NCBI GenBank assembly: GCA_965237445.1
Contig: OZ250142.1
Span: 186,001 to 250,000, forward strand
From: G963668185 sp965237445
Lineage (GTDB): Bacteria; Chloroflexota; Dehalococcoidia; Lucifugimonadales; G963668185
DNA: 64,000 nucleotides
Direction: 5' to 3'
Shown here: positions 1-8,887 of the stretch, one piece after another
Layout of the letters: every line of letters begins with the position of its first letter
Numbering within the stretch: the first letter of the stretch is position 1
The notes under the pieces: model-generated
The model's input: only the letters and a program-made list of their open reading frames with translations
What the model was told of the DNA's origin: nothing
Database searches by the model: none
Program-made: the position numbers and the translations under genes

Positions 1-1538
1 TCGACAACCGCAGGTGCATCGGCTGCCACGCCTGCACTGTTGCCTGCAAGCAGGAACACAGCGTCCCGATAGGCGTCACCCGGACGTACGTCAAGCAGGT
101 GGAAGTGGGCCGCTTCCCGGACGTGTCCCGCCACTTTCAGGTCACGCGCTGCAACCAGTGTTCGGACCCTCCCTGTGTGAACATCTGCCCAACTGGCGCC
201 ATGTACCAGCGGCCGGACGGGATCGTTGACTTCGACCGCTCGGCCTGCATCGGCTGCCAGGCTTGCATCGCGGCCTGCCCTTACGACGCGATCTACATCG
301 ACCCCGTCTCGAACTCTGCCGAGAAGTGCAACTTCTGCAGCCACCGCGTTGACGCCGGCCTGCAGCCAGCGTGTGTGGCCGTGTGCCCAACGCAGGCGAT
401 CATCGTCGGCGACCTGAACGACCCGGACAGCGAGATCGCATCGATAGTCTCCGAGCATGAAGTCAAGGTCAGGAAGCCCGAGAAAAAGACAGACCCAAAG
501 CTGTTCTATGTAAACGGCCAAGCCTCCGCGCTGGAGCCAAGCGCCGCATCGTTCGGGGGGATGTATCCATCAGTTGAGAGGCAGGCTTCCTCGGTCGCGC
601 CGGGCCGGCCGAGCAACACAGGCATCAACGGTGACCGGACGCCTCGTCCTGCTGAGTCGCCGGGTGAGACGGCCGCGGCGGCCATTCTCGCCTACGACAA
701 CCGGCATTCCGCGCCATGGAACTGGAAGGTCTCTGCCTACACGTGGACGAAGTCGGTGGCTGCCGGAGCCGTCATGCTGAGCGCGGCCTTGGGCATAGCG
801 GGGAGGCCGCTGGACCGCACCGATGAGTTAGGGGCCCTCGGCATCGCCGGCTTGTTCCTGCTAATGACGGTCGTCCTCCTGGTGTTGGACCTTACTCATC
901 CCAGACGCTTCTTCTTTACGCTAACAAGGCCGCGATGGGGATCCTGGGTGACGAGAGGAGCCTGGATCATTGGCCTGTTCGGAGCGTACATCCCGGCCCA
1001 TGCGTTCATGCTCGCAGCGGACTTCGAGGGGGCTGCGCAGGTGTTGCGCTGGGTTGGGGCACCGCTGGGAGCCGCTGCGGGAGCATATACGGCCTTTCTG
1101 TTCATACAAGCCAAGGGCCGCGACCTATGGCAGGACCATGCGCTGCCTATCCACTTCCTTGTCCGGACGGCGCTAGCCGGGTCTGCCGCGCTGGTGATTG
1201 TCGCTCTGATCTTTGGAAGCAGCACCCCGGGCATCGACTTGGCGCATTGGATACTGGTGGGCACGCTCGCTGGGCACCTCGCGTTGCTGGCAGGCCACCT
1301 GCACACCGGCCGGCTGTCGACCGACGGCCGGACTGCCGCGCGCAACCTCACCGTCGGGCGATTTCGTACGCACTTCTGGAGTGCTGCCATCGCCGGTACG
1401 GCTGCGCCCCTGGTGCTGGCTGCAGCGTTTCCGTCGACGGGGCCGGTCCAAGCCGCGGCAGCAATACTCGCGCTCACGGGACTCGCGGCGTACGAGCACG
1501 CGTTCGTTCAGGCCGGCCAATCGGTACCGCTGAGCTAG
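1..1538 (+). CDS. Four-cluster ferredoxin fused to NrfD/DmsC-like membrane anchor (5' truncated)
   Basis: This is the electron-transfer and membrane subunit of a complex iron-sulfur molybdoenzyme. The frame is open from base 3, so the true start lies before the window; the GTG at 99 is internal. Four cysteine clusters are visible: CIGCHACTVAC, CNQCSDPPCVNIC, CIGCQACIAAC and CNFC followed by CVAVC, the classic 4x[4Fe-4S] arrangement of DmsB/PsrB/NrfC. A charged, Pro/Ser-rich linker follows, and the last 270 or so residues form about eight hydrophobic helices resembling NrfD/PsrC quinone-interacting anchors. In most organisms these are two polypeptides; here they are one. The catalytic subunit follows after 19 bases. 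Electrons presumably pass between a membrane quinone and the molybdenum site. Substrate cannot be inferred. Confidence 0.85.
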   Translation, partial: DNRRCIGCHACTVACKQEHSVPIGVTRTYVKQVEVGRFPDVSRHFQVTRCNQCSDPPCVNICPTGAMYQRPDGIVDFDRSACIGCQACIAACPYDAIYIDPVSNSAEKCNFCSHRVDAGLQPACVAVCPTQAIIVGDLNDPDSEIASIVSEHEVKVRKPEKKTDPKLFYVNGQASALEPSAASFGGMYPSVERQASSVAPGRPSNTGINGDRTPRPAESPGETAAAAILAYDNRHSAPWNWKVSAYTWTKSVAAGAVMLSAALGIAGRPLDRTDELGALGIAGLFLLMTVVLLVLDLTHPRRFFFTLTRPRWGSWVTRGAWIIGLFGAYIPAHAFMLAADFEGAAQVLRWVGAPLGAAAGAYTAFLFIQAKGRDLWQDHALPIHFLVRTALAGSAALVIVALIFGSSTPGIDLAHWILVGTLAGHLALLAGHLHTGRLSTDGRTAARNLTVGRFRTHFWSAAIAGTAAPLVLAAAFPSTGPVQAAAAILALTGLAAYEHAFVQAGQSVPLS

Positions 1539-1557
1539 CCGGGACAAGGGAGGGACC

Positions 1558-4485
1558 ATGACGAACAGGGCCAAAGACAGCAAGGACCTCCTGCGGACGC
1601 CTGCCGGCGGCGGTCTGGCCGCGAGTCCGCCTCCGGAGCAATGGGACCACTGGGAAGAAGCTGACCCCCGAGAGGCGCCCGGCTCACAAAAGCGGAGCTA
1701 TACGATCGTTCCGACGGTTTGCTTCAACTGCGAGTCGGCCTGCGGACTGCTGGCGTACGTAGACAAAAGTAACAGGGAGATCAGGAAGCTGGAGGGCCAT
1801 CCGCTTCACCCGGGGAGCCGGGGACGGAACTGTCCCAAGGGGCCGGCCACACTGAACCAGATCAACAACCCGGACCGCATTCTCAAGCCGCTGAGGCGTG
1901 TCGGGCCCCGGGGAAAGGGTCGTTGGGAGGAAGTTGGCTGGGACGAGGCGCTGGACGACATTGCGGGACGAGTCCGCGAAGCGATTCAAGCAGACCGGCG
2001 CGACTCGGTCGTGTATCACGTCGGGCGGCCGGGCGAGGACCTGTTCACGGAACGAGTGCTAACCGCGTGGGGAGTGGACGGTCACAACTCCCACACCAAC
2101 GTGTGCTCGGCTGCCGCCCGGACCGGGTATGCGTTCTGGATGGGTATGGACCGGCCCAATCCCGACCACGAGAACGCCCGGTTCATGCTGTTGATGTCTT
2201 CCCACCTGGAGTCAGGGCACTACTTCACACCGCACGCGCAGCGCATCATCGAGTCCAAGCTCAAGGGCGGGAAGGTGTGTGTGCTGGACACCCGGTTGTC
2301 CAACACGGCGTCACAGGCCGACCGCTGGCTCTCGCCATGGCCGGGAACGGAGCCCGGCCTGCTGCTTGCCATAGCCAACTATCTCATTCAACGTGACCTG
2401 ATCGACAAGGACTTCGTGCGCCGCTGGACTAACTGGAGGGAGCTCCTTGACGACGGCCCATACCTGGCTGAACTCAGAGCTAGCGGGCATATCCAAGACG
2501 TTCCACAGCGACGGGAGTTCAAGGACTTTCTTACCTTACTCAAGCAGCTCTACGCGCCCTACACGCTGGAGTGGGCGGAGGCTGAGACTGAGATCCCGGC
2601 CACAGAGCTCGCATCCGTCGCGGAGGAGATCGCAGCGGCGGGAACGGCGTTCGCCGCGCACGTATGGCGGAACGCGGCGGCGGGGCACCTTGGCGGATGG
2701 ATGTCGGCCCGCTGTCTCTTCTTTCTCAATGTACTCACCGGTTCGGTCGGCACACGGGGAGGCGTGATTCCAAACTCCTGGACCAAGTTCGTCCCCAGTC
2801 CGCACTCTCACCCAGATCACATCAAGACGTGGAACAGCGTCCACTGGCCGGATGAGTACCCCCTCGCGCACTTCGAAATGGGATATCTGTTGCCCCATCT
2901 GATGAAAGAGCAGAGTCACTCCCTGGATGTTTACTTCACGAGAGCCCACAACCCCGTCTGGACGAACCCGGACGGCACTTCGTGGATAGACATGCTGGAG
3001 GGCGACAGTGTGGGCCTGCACGTGGCCCTCTCCCCTGTCTGGTGCGAGACGGCACAGTGGGCGGACTACGTGCTTCCGACCGGCCTGGGAGCGGAACGGC
3101 ACGACCTTCACTCCTACGAGACTCACGCATCGCAGTGGATCGGCTTCCGGCAGCCCGTAGTTCGCGAAGCGATGGCACGCGACGGGGAGCACATAGGCGA
3201 TACGAGGCAGGCCAATCCCGGTGAGGTATGGGAGGAGAACGAGTTCTGGTTTGAACTGTCGTGGCGCATAGACCCGGACGGCTCGCTCGGCATCCGGCAA
3301 CACTTCGAATCACCGCAACGTCCCGGAGAAAAGATCACGGTCGACGAGTACTACGACTGGATCTTCGAGAACTCGGTGCCCGGACTGGTGGAGAAGGCTA
3401 CCGAGGAGGAACTGACGCCGGGCCAGTACATGCGGCGATACGGAGCCTTCGAGTTAACAAACGACGTGTACGGCAGGCACGAGCAACGGTTGCCGGGCTC
3501 GGTACTCGATGGGGCGGCAGTCGACGAGAATACAGGCTTTGTCTGGAGTGCACGGCAACCGCGTGCCGTGAACTGGCGGCCGTTCCCCGGGCCGTTCAAG
3601 GACGAGAGAGGGCGATTCAGGTTGGGAGTCCAGTTAGACGGTGTGCCCGTAGAAGGGTTCCCGACGCCTTCCGGCAAGCTGGAGTTCTTTTCGACAACCT
3701 TGAAGGACTGGGGATGGCCAGAGTACGCCCTGCCCTACTATCCCCTCAACGCGAAGGACCGAGAACGGGCGCCTGCGCTGGTCAGCCAGGTCCACCGCTC
3801 CCGGATAGACCATGCCAAGTCGGAGTATTGCCTGTTGCCCACGTTCCGTCTGCCCAACCTCATCCACACGAGAACGAACGGCGCGAAGTGGCTTCACGAG
3901 ATTGCCCACACGAACCCGGTCTGGATCAACCCCATCGACGCTTCGAGAATCGGCGTGTCTGCCGGAGATCTCGCCAGGGTGGAGACGGAACTCGGCCACT
4001 TCGTCGACCGCGTGTGGGTGACGGAAAGTGTGCGGCCGGGCGTTATCGCGTGCTCCCACCACCTCGGCAGGTGGAGGCGGTACGAAGACCACGGCAGCGA
4101 CCGGTGGAACTCAGCGCTGGTGGACCTGGCCGATAGCGAAGGCGTGTGGACGATGCGGCAGAAGCAGGGAATGACGGCGTGGAAGTCTTCGGACCCGGAC
4201 TCGGAGCGGCTATGGTGGACCGACGGCGGCGTGCACCAGAACCTGGCGATGCCGGTGCAACCGGACCCGATCAGCGGCCAGCACTGCTGGCACCAGAAGG
4301 TGCGCGTTATCGCAGCAGGGCCAGACGACCAATACGGTGATATCACCGCGGACTCAACCAAATCATACGATGCGTACCAGCGTTGGAAGGAGCTGTGCAG
4401 GCCGGGGCCAGGCCCCGGCGGTCTGCGTAGGCCGTACTGGCTTCAGAGGCCCCTGAAGCCGGCTTTCAGTGCGTACTTCAAGTAG
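1558..4485 (+). CDS. Molybdopterin oxidoreductase catalytic subunit (DMSO reductase family)
   Basis: A 975-residue molybdopterin-bis(guanine dinucleotide) enzyme. The N-terminal [4Fe-4S] motif is CFNCESAC plus a fourth Cys in GRNCPKG. Conserved stretches follow for the cofactor domains, including HTNVCSAAARTGY, whose Cys sits where a protein ligand to Mo is expected in PsrA/PhsA/Nap-like enzymes, and a C-terminal molydopterin-dinucleotide-binding domain near PTFRLPNLIHTRTNG. The ATG follows a good AGGGAGGG ribosome site. No twin-arginine signal is visible in the first 50 residues, so the enzyme may face the cytoplasm. It is coupled to the ferredoxin/NrfD fusion upstream. The subfamily (sulfur, arsenic, formate or other substrate) is not decidable from motifs alone. 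Confidence 0.85.
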   Translation: MTNRAKDSKDLLRTPAGGGLAASPPPEQWDHWEEADPREAPGSQKRSYTIVPTVCFNCESACGLLAYVDKSNREIRKLEGHPLHPGSRGRNCPKGPATLNQINNPDRILKPLRRVGPRGKGRWEEVGWDEALDDIAGRVREAIQADRRDSVVYHVGRPGEDLFTERVLTAWGVDGHNSHTNVCSAAARTGYAFWMGMDRPNPDHENARFMLLMSSHLESGHYFTPHAQRIIESKLKGGKVCVLDTRLSNTASQADRWLSPWPGTEPGLLLAIANYLIQRDLIDKDFVRRWTNWRELLDDGPYLAELRASGHIQDVPQRREFKDFLTLLKQLYAPYTLEWAEAETEIPATELASVAEEIAAAGTAFAAHVWRNAAAGHLGGWMSARCLFFLNVLTGSVGTRGGVIPNSWTKFVPSPHSHPDHIKTWNSVHWPDEYPLAHFEMGYLLPHLMKEQSHSLDVYFTRAHNPVWTNPDGTSWIDMLEGDSVGLHVALSPVWCETAQWADYVLPTGLGAERHDLHSYETHASQWIGFRQPVVREAMARDGEHIGDTRQANPGEVWEENEFWFELSWRIDPDGSLGIRQHFESPQRPGEKITVDEYYDWIFENSVPGLVEKATEEELTPGQYMRRYGAFELTNDVYGRHEQRLPGSVLDGAAVDENTGFVWSARQPRAVNWRPFPGPFKDERGRFRLGVQLDGVPVEGFPTPSGKLEFFSTTLKDWGWPEYALPYYPLNAKDRERAPALVSQVHRSRIDHAKSEYCLLPTFRLPNLIHTRTNGAKWLHEIAHTNPVWINPIDASRIGVSAGDLARVETELGHFVDRVWVTESVRPGVIACSHHLGRWRRYEDHGSDRWNSALVDLADSEGVWTMRQKQGMTAWKSSDPDSERLWWTDGGVHQNLAMPVQPDPISGQHCWHQKVRVIAAGPDDQYGDITADSTKSYDAYQRWKELCRPGPGPGGLRRPYWLQRPLKPAFSAYFK

Positions 4486-4524
4486 CCGATGCCCGTGGCA
4501 TTCCTCGGTACCATTCGGCAATGC

Positions 4525-4554
4525 TTGACAGCGGGAAAACGCCATTGCTAGGAT
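4525..4554 (+). promoter_or_regulatory. Sigma70-like promoter upstream of the GlmU-like gene
   Basis: A perfect TTGACA -35 at 4525-4530 is followed by an 18-base spacer and TAGGAT as -10 at 4549-4554. The expected start is near 4561, giving a leader of about 84 bases before the ATG at 4645. It would drive the nucleotidyltransferase and CorC-like genes. Confidence 0.55.
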
Positions 4555-4596
4555 TCCGGCAGTGGACGACCCGCCTGATAGTAGCAGCTTAGCGAT

Positions 4597-4614
4597 GCGC
4601 CGGCCTTCCGGCGC
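4597..4614 (+). other. Stem-loop in the leader of the GlmU-like gene
   Basis: GCGCCGG and CCGGCGC form a perfect 7-bp GC stem around a CCTT loop, followed by TCTTTC. It lies between the promoter and the start codon, so it could attenuate the transcript or terminate read-through from the molybdoenzyme operon. The T-tract is weak. Confidence 0.35.
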
Positions 4615-4644
4615 TCTTTCGACTCGCCCGGCGACAGGCTAGCC

Positions 4645-5418
4645 ATGTCAAAAGTCGCGGGCGTCGTCCTTGCCGGTGGCAAGGGTACCAGACTCAATTC
4701 CCCCACCCCCAAAGTGCTCCACCACGTCTGCGGCAGGGAGATCATTTCCATCGTCGTGGAAGTCGCTCTGACGTCCGGATGCGAGCCGGTCGCAGTGGTC
4801 GTTCCGCCGGATCACGGCGCGTTCATAGATGCACTCGGGGACAGCGTGTCGTACGCCGTACAGGACAGGCCACTCGGAAGCGGTCATGCGCTTCTGAGCG
4901 CCCGTGCGCTGCTCGAAAACAGCGACCACGTGACCGTCTTCAACGGAGACTGGCCGCTCGTGGAATCGGACACGGTAACCGAATTGGTCCGGCGCCACAT
5001 CAGCAGCGGCGCTGCAGTAACTTTGCTTACCTCCGAGCTCACTTCCGCCGCCGGCATGGGACGCATCGTCCGAGACTCGCAAGGCCAAGTGTGCGCGATT
5101 GTCGAGGAGCTGGAGGCAAGCGAAGAGGTACTGGCCATCAAGGAGGTCAATGCGGGCCTCTATTGCCTCGACGGTTCGTGGGCGTGGGACGCCGCAGCCG
5201 AACTGAGGCCCTCTGGACTCAAAGGCGAAATCTACCTCACGGACCTGGTGTCCAAGGCCGTGGCGGATGGGCGGAAGATCGCCGCTGTGCGAACCGGCCG
5301 GCCATACGCAAACTTCGGCGTGAACACAAGGGAAGAGCTGGCTCAGACGGAAGCCGCCCTGCGCGATCGCCAGAGCCGGCAAGCTGTGCTCGGCCCGATG
5401 GCTGCAACAGCGGGATAG
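4645..5418 (+). CDS. GlmU-like nucleotidyltransferase, uridylyltransferase domain only
   Basis: This 257-residue protein matches the N-terminal pyrophosphorylase half of GlmU, which makes UDP-GlcNAc from UTP and GlcNAc-1-P. Visible landmarks are LAGGKGTRL (nucleotide loop), PKVLHHVCGR, FNGDWPLVE (the GDxPL position), EVNAGLYC, EIYLTDLV and GVNTREELA. GlmU is normally about 450 residues with a left-handed beta-helix acetyltransferase domain; here the protein stops directly after the first domain and no hexapeptide repeats follow. It could be a dedicated uridylyltransferase working with a separate acetyltransferase, or a related sugar-1-phosphate nucleotidyltransferase. It is 9 bases upstream of the CorC-like gene, probably one operon. 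Confidence 0.8.
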   Translation: MSKVAGVVLAGGKGTRLNSPTPKVLHHVCGREIISIVVEVALTSGCEPVAVVVPPDHGAFIDALGDSVSYAVQDRPLGSGHALLSARALLENSDHVTVFNGDWPLVESDTVTELVRRHISSGAAVTLLTSELTSAAGMGRIVRDSQGQVCAIVEELEASEEVLAIKEVNAGLYCLDGSWAWDAAAELRPSGLKGEIYLTDLVSKAVADGRKIAAVRTGRPYANFGVNTREELAQTEAALRDRQSRQAVLGPMAATAG

Positions 5419-5427
5419 CCAGATAGC

Positions 5428-6711
5428 ATGTACGGAGAAATCACAATTCCTGCAATCATCCTGGGACTTGGCCTTGCGTGGGTCCTTGCCATTTGGCCTA
5501 TAGAGACGAGCTTCGCGGCCGCCAGACGCCAGGGCATGCGCAACCTGGCCGCCAAGCATCCGGACCGGCGAGACGTGTTCTTGGCGCTCGCCAATCTCCC
5601 GTTCGGCCCCAACGCTGGGCTGACGGTCTTACGGGTGCTCGCCCTCTCTGCCGCGATTGCCTCTGCAGCAAGTCTCCTGTTGACCAGGACCGAAGTAGGC
5701 TGGCTCCTGCTTGGGGGAACGTGCCTCGGTTTCCTGCTTTTCACGACGTCGGCGCATGCGATCGCTGGCGCTGTTGCGGGAGCGTACGGCGAGCGGCTTA
5801 CCGTAGCGTCTTCCGCAACTGTGCTGTGGACTTGCCGGTTCCTGTATCCGCTGGCGTGGGCGCAGCAGAGGCTCATCTGGATACTCATGGCTGCCACCGG
5901 GCGGCATCGTCAGGATGAGGACGACGACGCACTTTCCGACGTGCCACTGTCCCTGACCTCGGACGGAGAGCCGCTCGACGAAACGGAACGGCGCATGATC
6001 CGGGGCGTGATCACGCTGGATGACACAGCCGCCAGGGAGATCATGATTCCAAGGCCAGACATGGTCGCGGCGGAGATAGGCACACCAATCTCGGAGCTTG
6101 CCGACACCATGCTTTCCGCCGGCCACAGTCGCATCCCCATTTTCGAGGGGTCGCTCGACAACATCCTTGGAGTGGCGTACGCAAGGGACATACTGCAACG
6201 GTTCAGTCAAGGCACCGAGGGCGCAGTTGTCGGGACGAACGTGGTCCGTCCCGTGCTGTTCATCCCGGAGGCCAAGAATCTTGGAGAGCTTCTCGAAGAG
6301 TTCAAGAGCAGCCGCGTGCACATGGCAATCGTAATCGACGAGTACGGCGGCGTTTCAGGGCTGGTCACCATCGAGGACCTGCTGGAGGAGATCGTCGGCG
6401 AAATCATGGACGAATTCGACCTCGAACGCCAGGACGTGCGGCCTTTGAGCGAGACCGAATTCCTTTTGGACGCAGGCATCGGCATTGACGACCTCCGTGA
6501 GCTCGTCGGCGTTGCGGTGAAGGGCAACGGCTTCGACACTCTCGGAGGGCTCGTTTTCGAGCGCCTGGGAAAGATTCCCAGCCCCGGTGACATCGTGGAC
6601 GAGCACGGCGTGCAGATAAGGGTGATTTCGACCGAGGGACGCCGGCCGAAGACGCTCCGTGTGACGAAGGTCTTCCAGGCGGAGCAGAGAAAGGACCGAG
6701 AGTCGGTCTAG
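5428..6711 (+). CDS. CorC/HlyC-type CBS-pair membrane protein (CNNM-like)
   Basis: A 427-residue protein of the hemolysin-III/CorC group. The first 150 residues contain about four hydrophobic segments resembling the DUF21/CNNM membrane domain, though more divergent than usual. Residues about 190-320 are a CBS pair (REIMIPRPDMVA, HSRIPIFEGSLDNILGV, VIDEYGGVSGLVTIEDLLEEIVGEI), and the last 85 residues are the CorC_HlyC transporter-associated domain. The family is linked to divalent cation, especially Mg2+, efflux. The stop TAG overlaps the convergent amidase stop in a shared CTAG. Confidence 0.85.
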   Translation: MYGEITIPAIILGLGLAWVLAIWPIETSFAAARRQGMRNLAAKHPDRRDVFLALANLPFGPNAGLTVLRVLALSAAIASAASLLLTRTEVGWLLLGGTCLGFLLFTTSAHAIAGAVAGAYGERLTVASSATVLWTCRFLYPLAWAQQRLIWILMAATGRHRQDEDDDALSDVPLSLTSDGEPLDETERRMIRGVITLDDTAAREIMIPRPDMVAAEIGTPISELADTMLSAGHSRIPIFEGSLDNILGVAYARDILQRFSQGTEGAVVGTNVVRPVLFIPEAKNLGELLEEFKSSRVHMAIVIDEYGGVSGLVTIEDLLEEIVGEIMDEFDLERQDVRPLSETEFLLDAGIGIDDLRELVGVAVKGNGFDTLGGLVFERLGKIPSPGDIVDEHGVQIRVISTEGRRPKTLRVTKVFQAEQRKDRESV

Positions 6712-8063
6712 CCTACCGGCGGCCTCAGATCGACTCCCAGCGCCACTTCGCACCATCGCGCGGCCCACAGTAGCCGCGTCTCGGCGAACGGCGCCGCCCC
6801 CAACTGCAACCCAAGCGGCATTCCGCACCCACTGAGCCCGGACGGGATGCTCACGGTTGGAAATCCGCACGTCGTCCAGGGTGACTGGAACATTGGGTCA
6901 CCTGTCGTCGTGAGGTCCTCCGGTGCGGGCGTTGCCGTGGTAGGGGTAAGAAGAACATCGTAGCCTTCAGTGGCATCGGTCATAGCCTGGGTGAACTCAC
7001 GCTGCGTCCTCTTGGCCCGTACGTACTCGCGCGCCGTCAGAGCGTTGCCCTCCTCAAGCAGCGTGCGAATCTTCGACGCGTAGTCGTGCGGGCGCTGGGC
7101 GAAATCGCGCCTGTGCACGTCAGCGGCTTCGGACCGCATGATGATGCCGTGCGCCGAAATGAGTTCATCGAAGTCAAACGTCACGGAGGTTTCCTCGACA
7201 ATGGCCCCGGCGCTTTCAATGGTTCGGGCAGCCGCCTTTGTGTGGTCCCAGACCTCATCCGTCGAGTGCTCCTTGTAGAAGCTCGCAATCAGCCCGATGC
7301 GAGGCGACGAGGTTCGTACGCTCAGGGCCCCTCGGTAGTCTGGCACGGGCCGCTTGGACGACGCGTGGTCCTGCGGATCGTGTCCCGCCATCACACCGAG
7401 AACAATGGCCACGTCCTCCACCGTTCGGGCGAAGTGGCCCATAGTGTCGAGCGATTCCGCCACGGCGAACACGCCGCGCCTGCTAATCCGGCCGAACGTG
7501 GGCTTCAGGCCTACGACGCCGTTGTAGGACGCAGGGCGCAGTACCGAGCCTCCGGTCTGCGAGCCGAGCGCGAACGGGAAGGCGCGGGCCGCCACGCCGG
7601 CAGCCGACCCGCTGCTGGACCCGCCGGGGGTGCGCGCCGTGTTCCAGGGGTTGCGTGTGGGCGAAGGGTCGCCCCAAGCGAACTGCGTTGTCACGGTCTT
7701 GCCCATCATGATCGCCCCGGCGGCGCGCAGGCGAGCCACGCTGTCGGCGTCCGCATCGGGCATGAAGTCGGTGTAGATGGGCGAGCATGCGGTCGTCCTC
7801 ACGCCGGCGGTGTGGAAGATGTCCTTCACCCCCATGGGCACTCCGTGGAGTGGGCCGCGCGGTCCCGAGGCGTCCAGCGCCCTCTGGCTCTCTTCGGCAG
7901 CGGTAAGGGCGGAGTCAGGATCGAGCGTGACCCACAGGCGCAGATCGTTCTCAAGCGTCTCCGACCTCGCGAGCACCGACCGCATCAGCTCGACGGCTGA
8001 CAGTCGCCGGGCGGCGATCTCGGCGGCCGCCTGCGCCACGGTGAGGTCGTATGGTTGGGTCAT
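6708..8063 (-). CDS. Amidase, GatA-like amidase-signature family
   Basis: A 451-residue amidase-signature enzyme that hydrolyses an amide using a Ser-cisSer-Lys triad. The Lys is in GVPMGVKDIF, the cis-Ser in TPGGSSSGSAAG and the nucleophile in SQTGGSVLRPA. The rest (GLKPTFGRISRRG, PFAETRLLWAARW) fits the family. It lacks features to call it the GatA subunit of the tRNA amidotransferase, and no gatB or gatC lies nearby, so a stand-alone amidase is more likely. It converges on the CorC-like gene with overlapping stops. Confidence 0.85.
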   Translation of the reverse strand: MTQPYDLTVAQAAAEIAARRLSAVELMRSVLARSETLENDLRLWVTLDPDSALTAAEESQRALDASGPRGPLHGVPMGVKDIFHTAGVRTTACSPIYTDFMPDADADSVARLRAAGAIMMGKTVTTQFAWGDPSPTRNPWNTARTPGGSSSGSAAGVAARAFPFALGSQTGGSVLRPASYNGVVGLKPTFGRISRRGVFAVAESLDTMGHFARTVEDVAIVLGVMAGHDPQDHASSKRPVPDYRGALSVRTSSPRIGLIASFYKEHSTDEVWDHTKAAARTIESAGAIVEETSVTFDFDELISAHGIIMRSEAADVHRRDFAQRPHDYASKIRTLLEEGNALTAREYVRAKRTQREFTQAMTDATEGYDVLLTPTTATPAPEDLTTTGDPMFQSPWTTCGFPTVSIPSGLSGCGMPLGLQLGAAPFAETRLLWAARWCEVALGVDLRPPVG

Positions 8064-8361
8064 TAAGTCACATTGCCCCGAGTGCGATTCCAGACTTCTA
8101 CGTGCTCGGCGGCAGGGCCGCCACCGGGCTATGATAGCTTACCGAGGGTGGGCATTAGTTGAGAGCGGCCCACACTTACTCAATGCCGGGGACGGAGAGC
8201 AGATTGAATGCCGGAGGTCTAAAGTGCCGCGTCAATGAAGCATGAGAATTGAGCAAACAATCACTAACCATACAGGCACATGCGATTTCGACTTTTGGGT
8301 TTCAAGTGTCGCAACGGACAATGTATGGCCGACAGGCGCGGAACTGTCCTTGGCCTAATCC
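8064..8361. other. Gene-poor gap between amidase and DUF488 genes
   Basis: About 300 bases with no supported gene. A short GC hairpin (GGCGGC/GCCGCC) lies near 8107-8121. Short frames here show no family resemblance. The gap presumably holds promoters for the two divergent genes, but none is clear. Confidence 0.4.
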
Positions 8362-8799
8362 ATGAAACTTTACACAATCGGTTTCACCGGAAAGACCGCA
8401 CGGGAGTTCTTCGGCCTGCTCAACGGGGCGGACGCACGATACCTGGCAGACATCCGGCTCAGGAACAACTCCCAGCTCGCAGGGTTCACGAAGCGGGGCA
8501 ACATCGAGTACTTCACCGAGAGGCTAACAGGCATGACGTACGTGGAGCTGCCCTTCCTCGCCCCGAGCGCGGAGATGTTCAAGCACATAAAGAGCGGAGG
8601 CGAATGGGGCCTCTACGAACGAAGGTACGCGACGCTGATGCAGGAGCGTGACGGCGCTGGGCAGTTCCCGGCCGGGCTCCTAGACAACGGTGTGGTACTG
8701 CTATGCGCGGAGCGCACTCCCGACCAGTGTCATCGCAGGTTGGCGGCGGAGCACCTGAAAGCGACGCGGTTCCCTGACCTGGAGATTGTGCACCTGTAG
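8362..8799 (+). CDS. DUF488 family protein
   Basis: A 145-residue cytoplasmic protein of the DUF488 family. Landmarks are the N-terminal YTIGFTGKT, ADIRLRN, the aromatic-rich middle and the near C-terminal VLLCAERTPDQCHRR, which holds the family's conserved Cys and Cys-His pair. The biochemical role of DUF488 is not established. Length is typical. The next gene, a NUDIX hydrolase, is 88 bases downstream on the same strand. Confidence 0.85.
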   Translation: MKLYTIGFTGKTAREFFGLLNGADARYLADIRLRNNSQLAGFTKRGNIEYFTERLTGMTYVELPFLAPSAEMFKHIKSGGEWGLYERRYATLMQERDGAGQFPAGLLDNGVVLLCAERTPDQCHRRLAAEHLKATRFPDLEIVHL

Positions 8800-8887
8800 C
8801 TACATCGACCGCGGCGACTATCACACTGTTGCAGCCAAATGACGCAGCGGTCTTGTTTGGAGCATTTAACCGGCGAGAGGTTTGCCA

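Noticed and set aside
2536..3303. Long antisense frame inside the molybdoenzyme gene
   Set aside because: It is a shadow of a GC-rich gene with no family resemblance or start signal.
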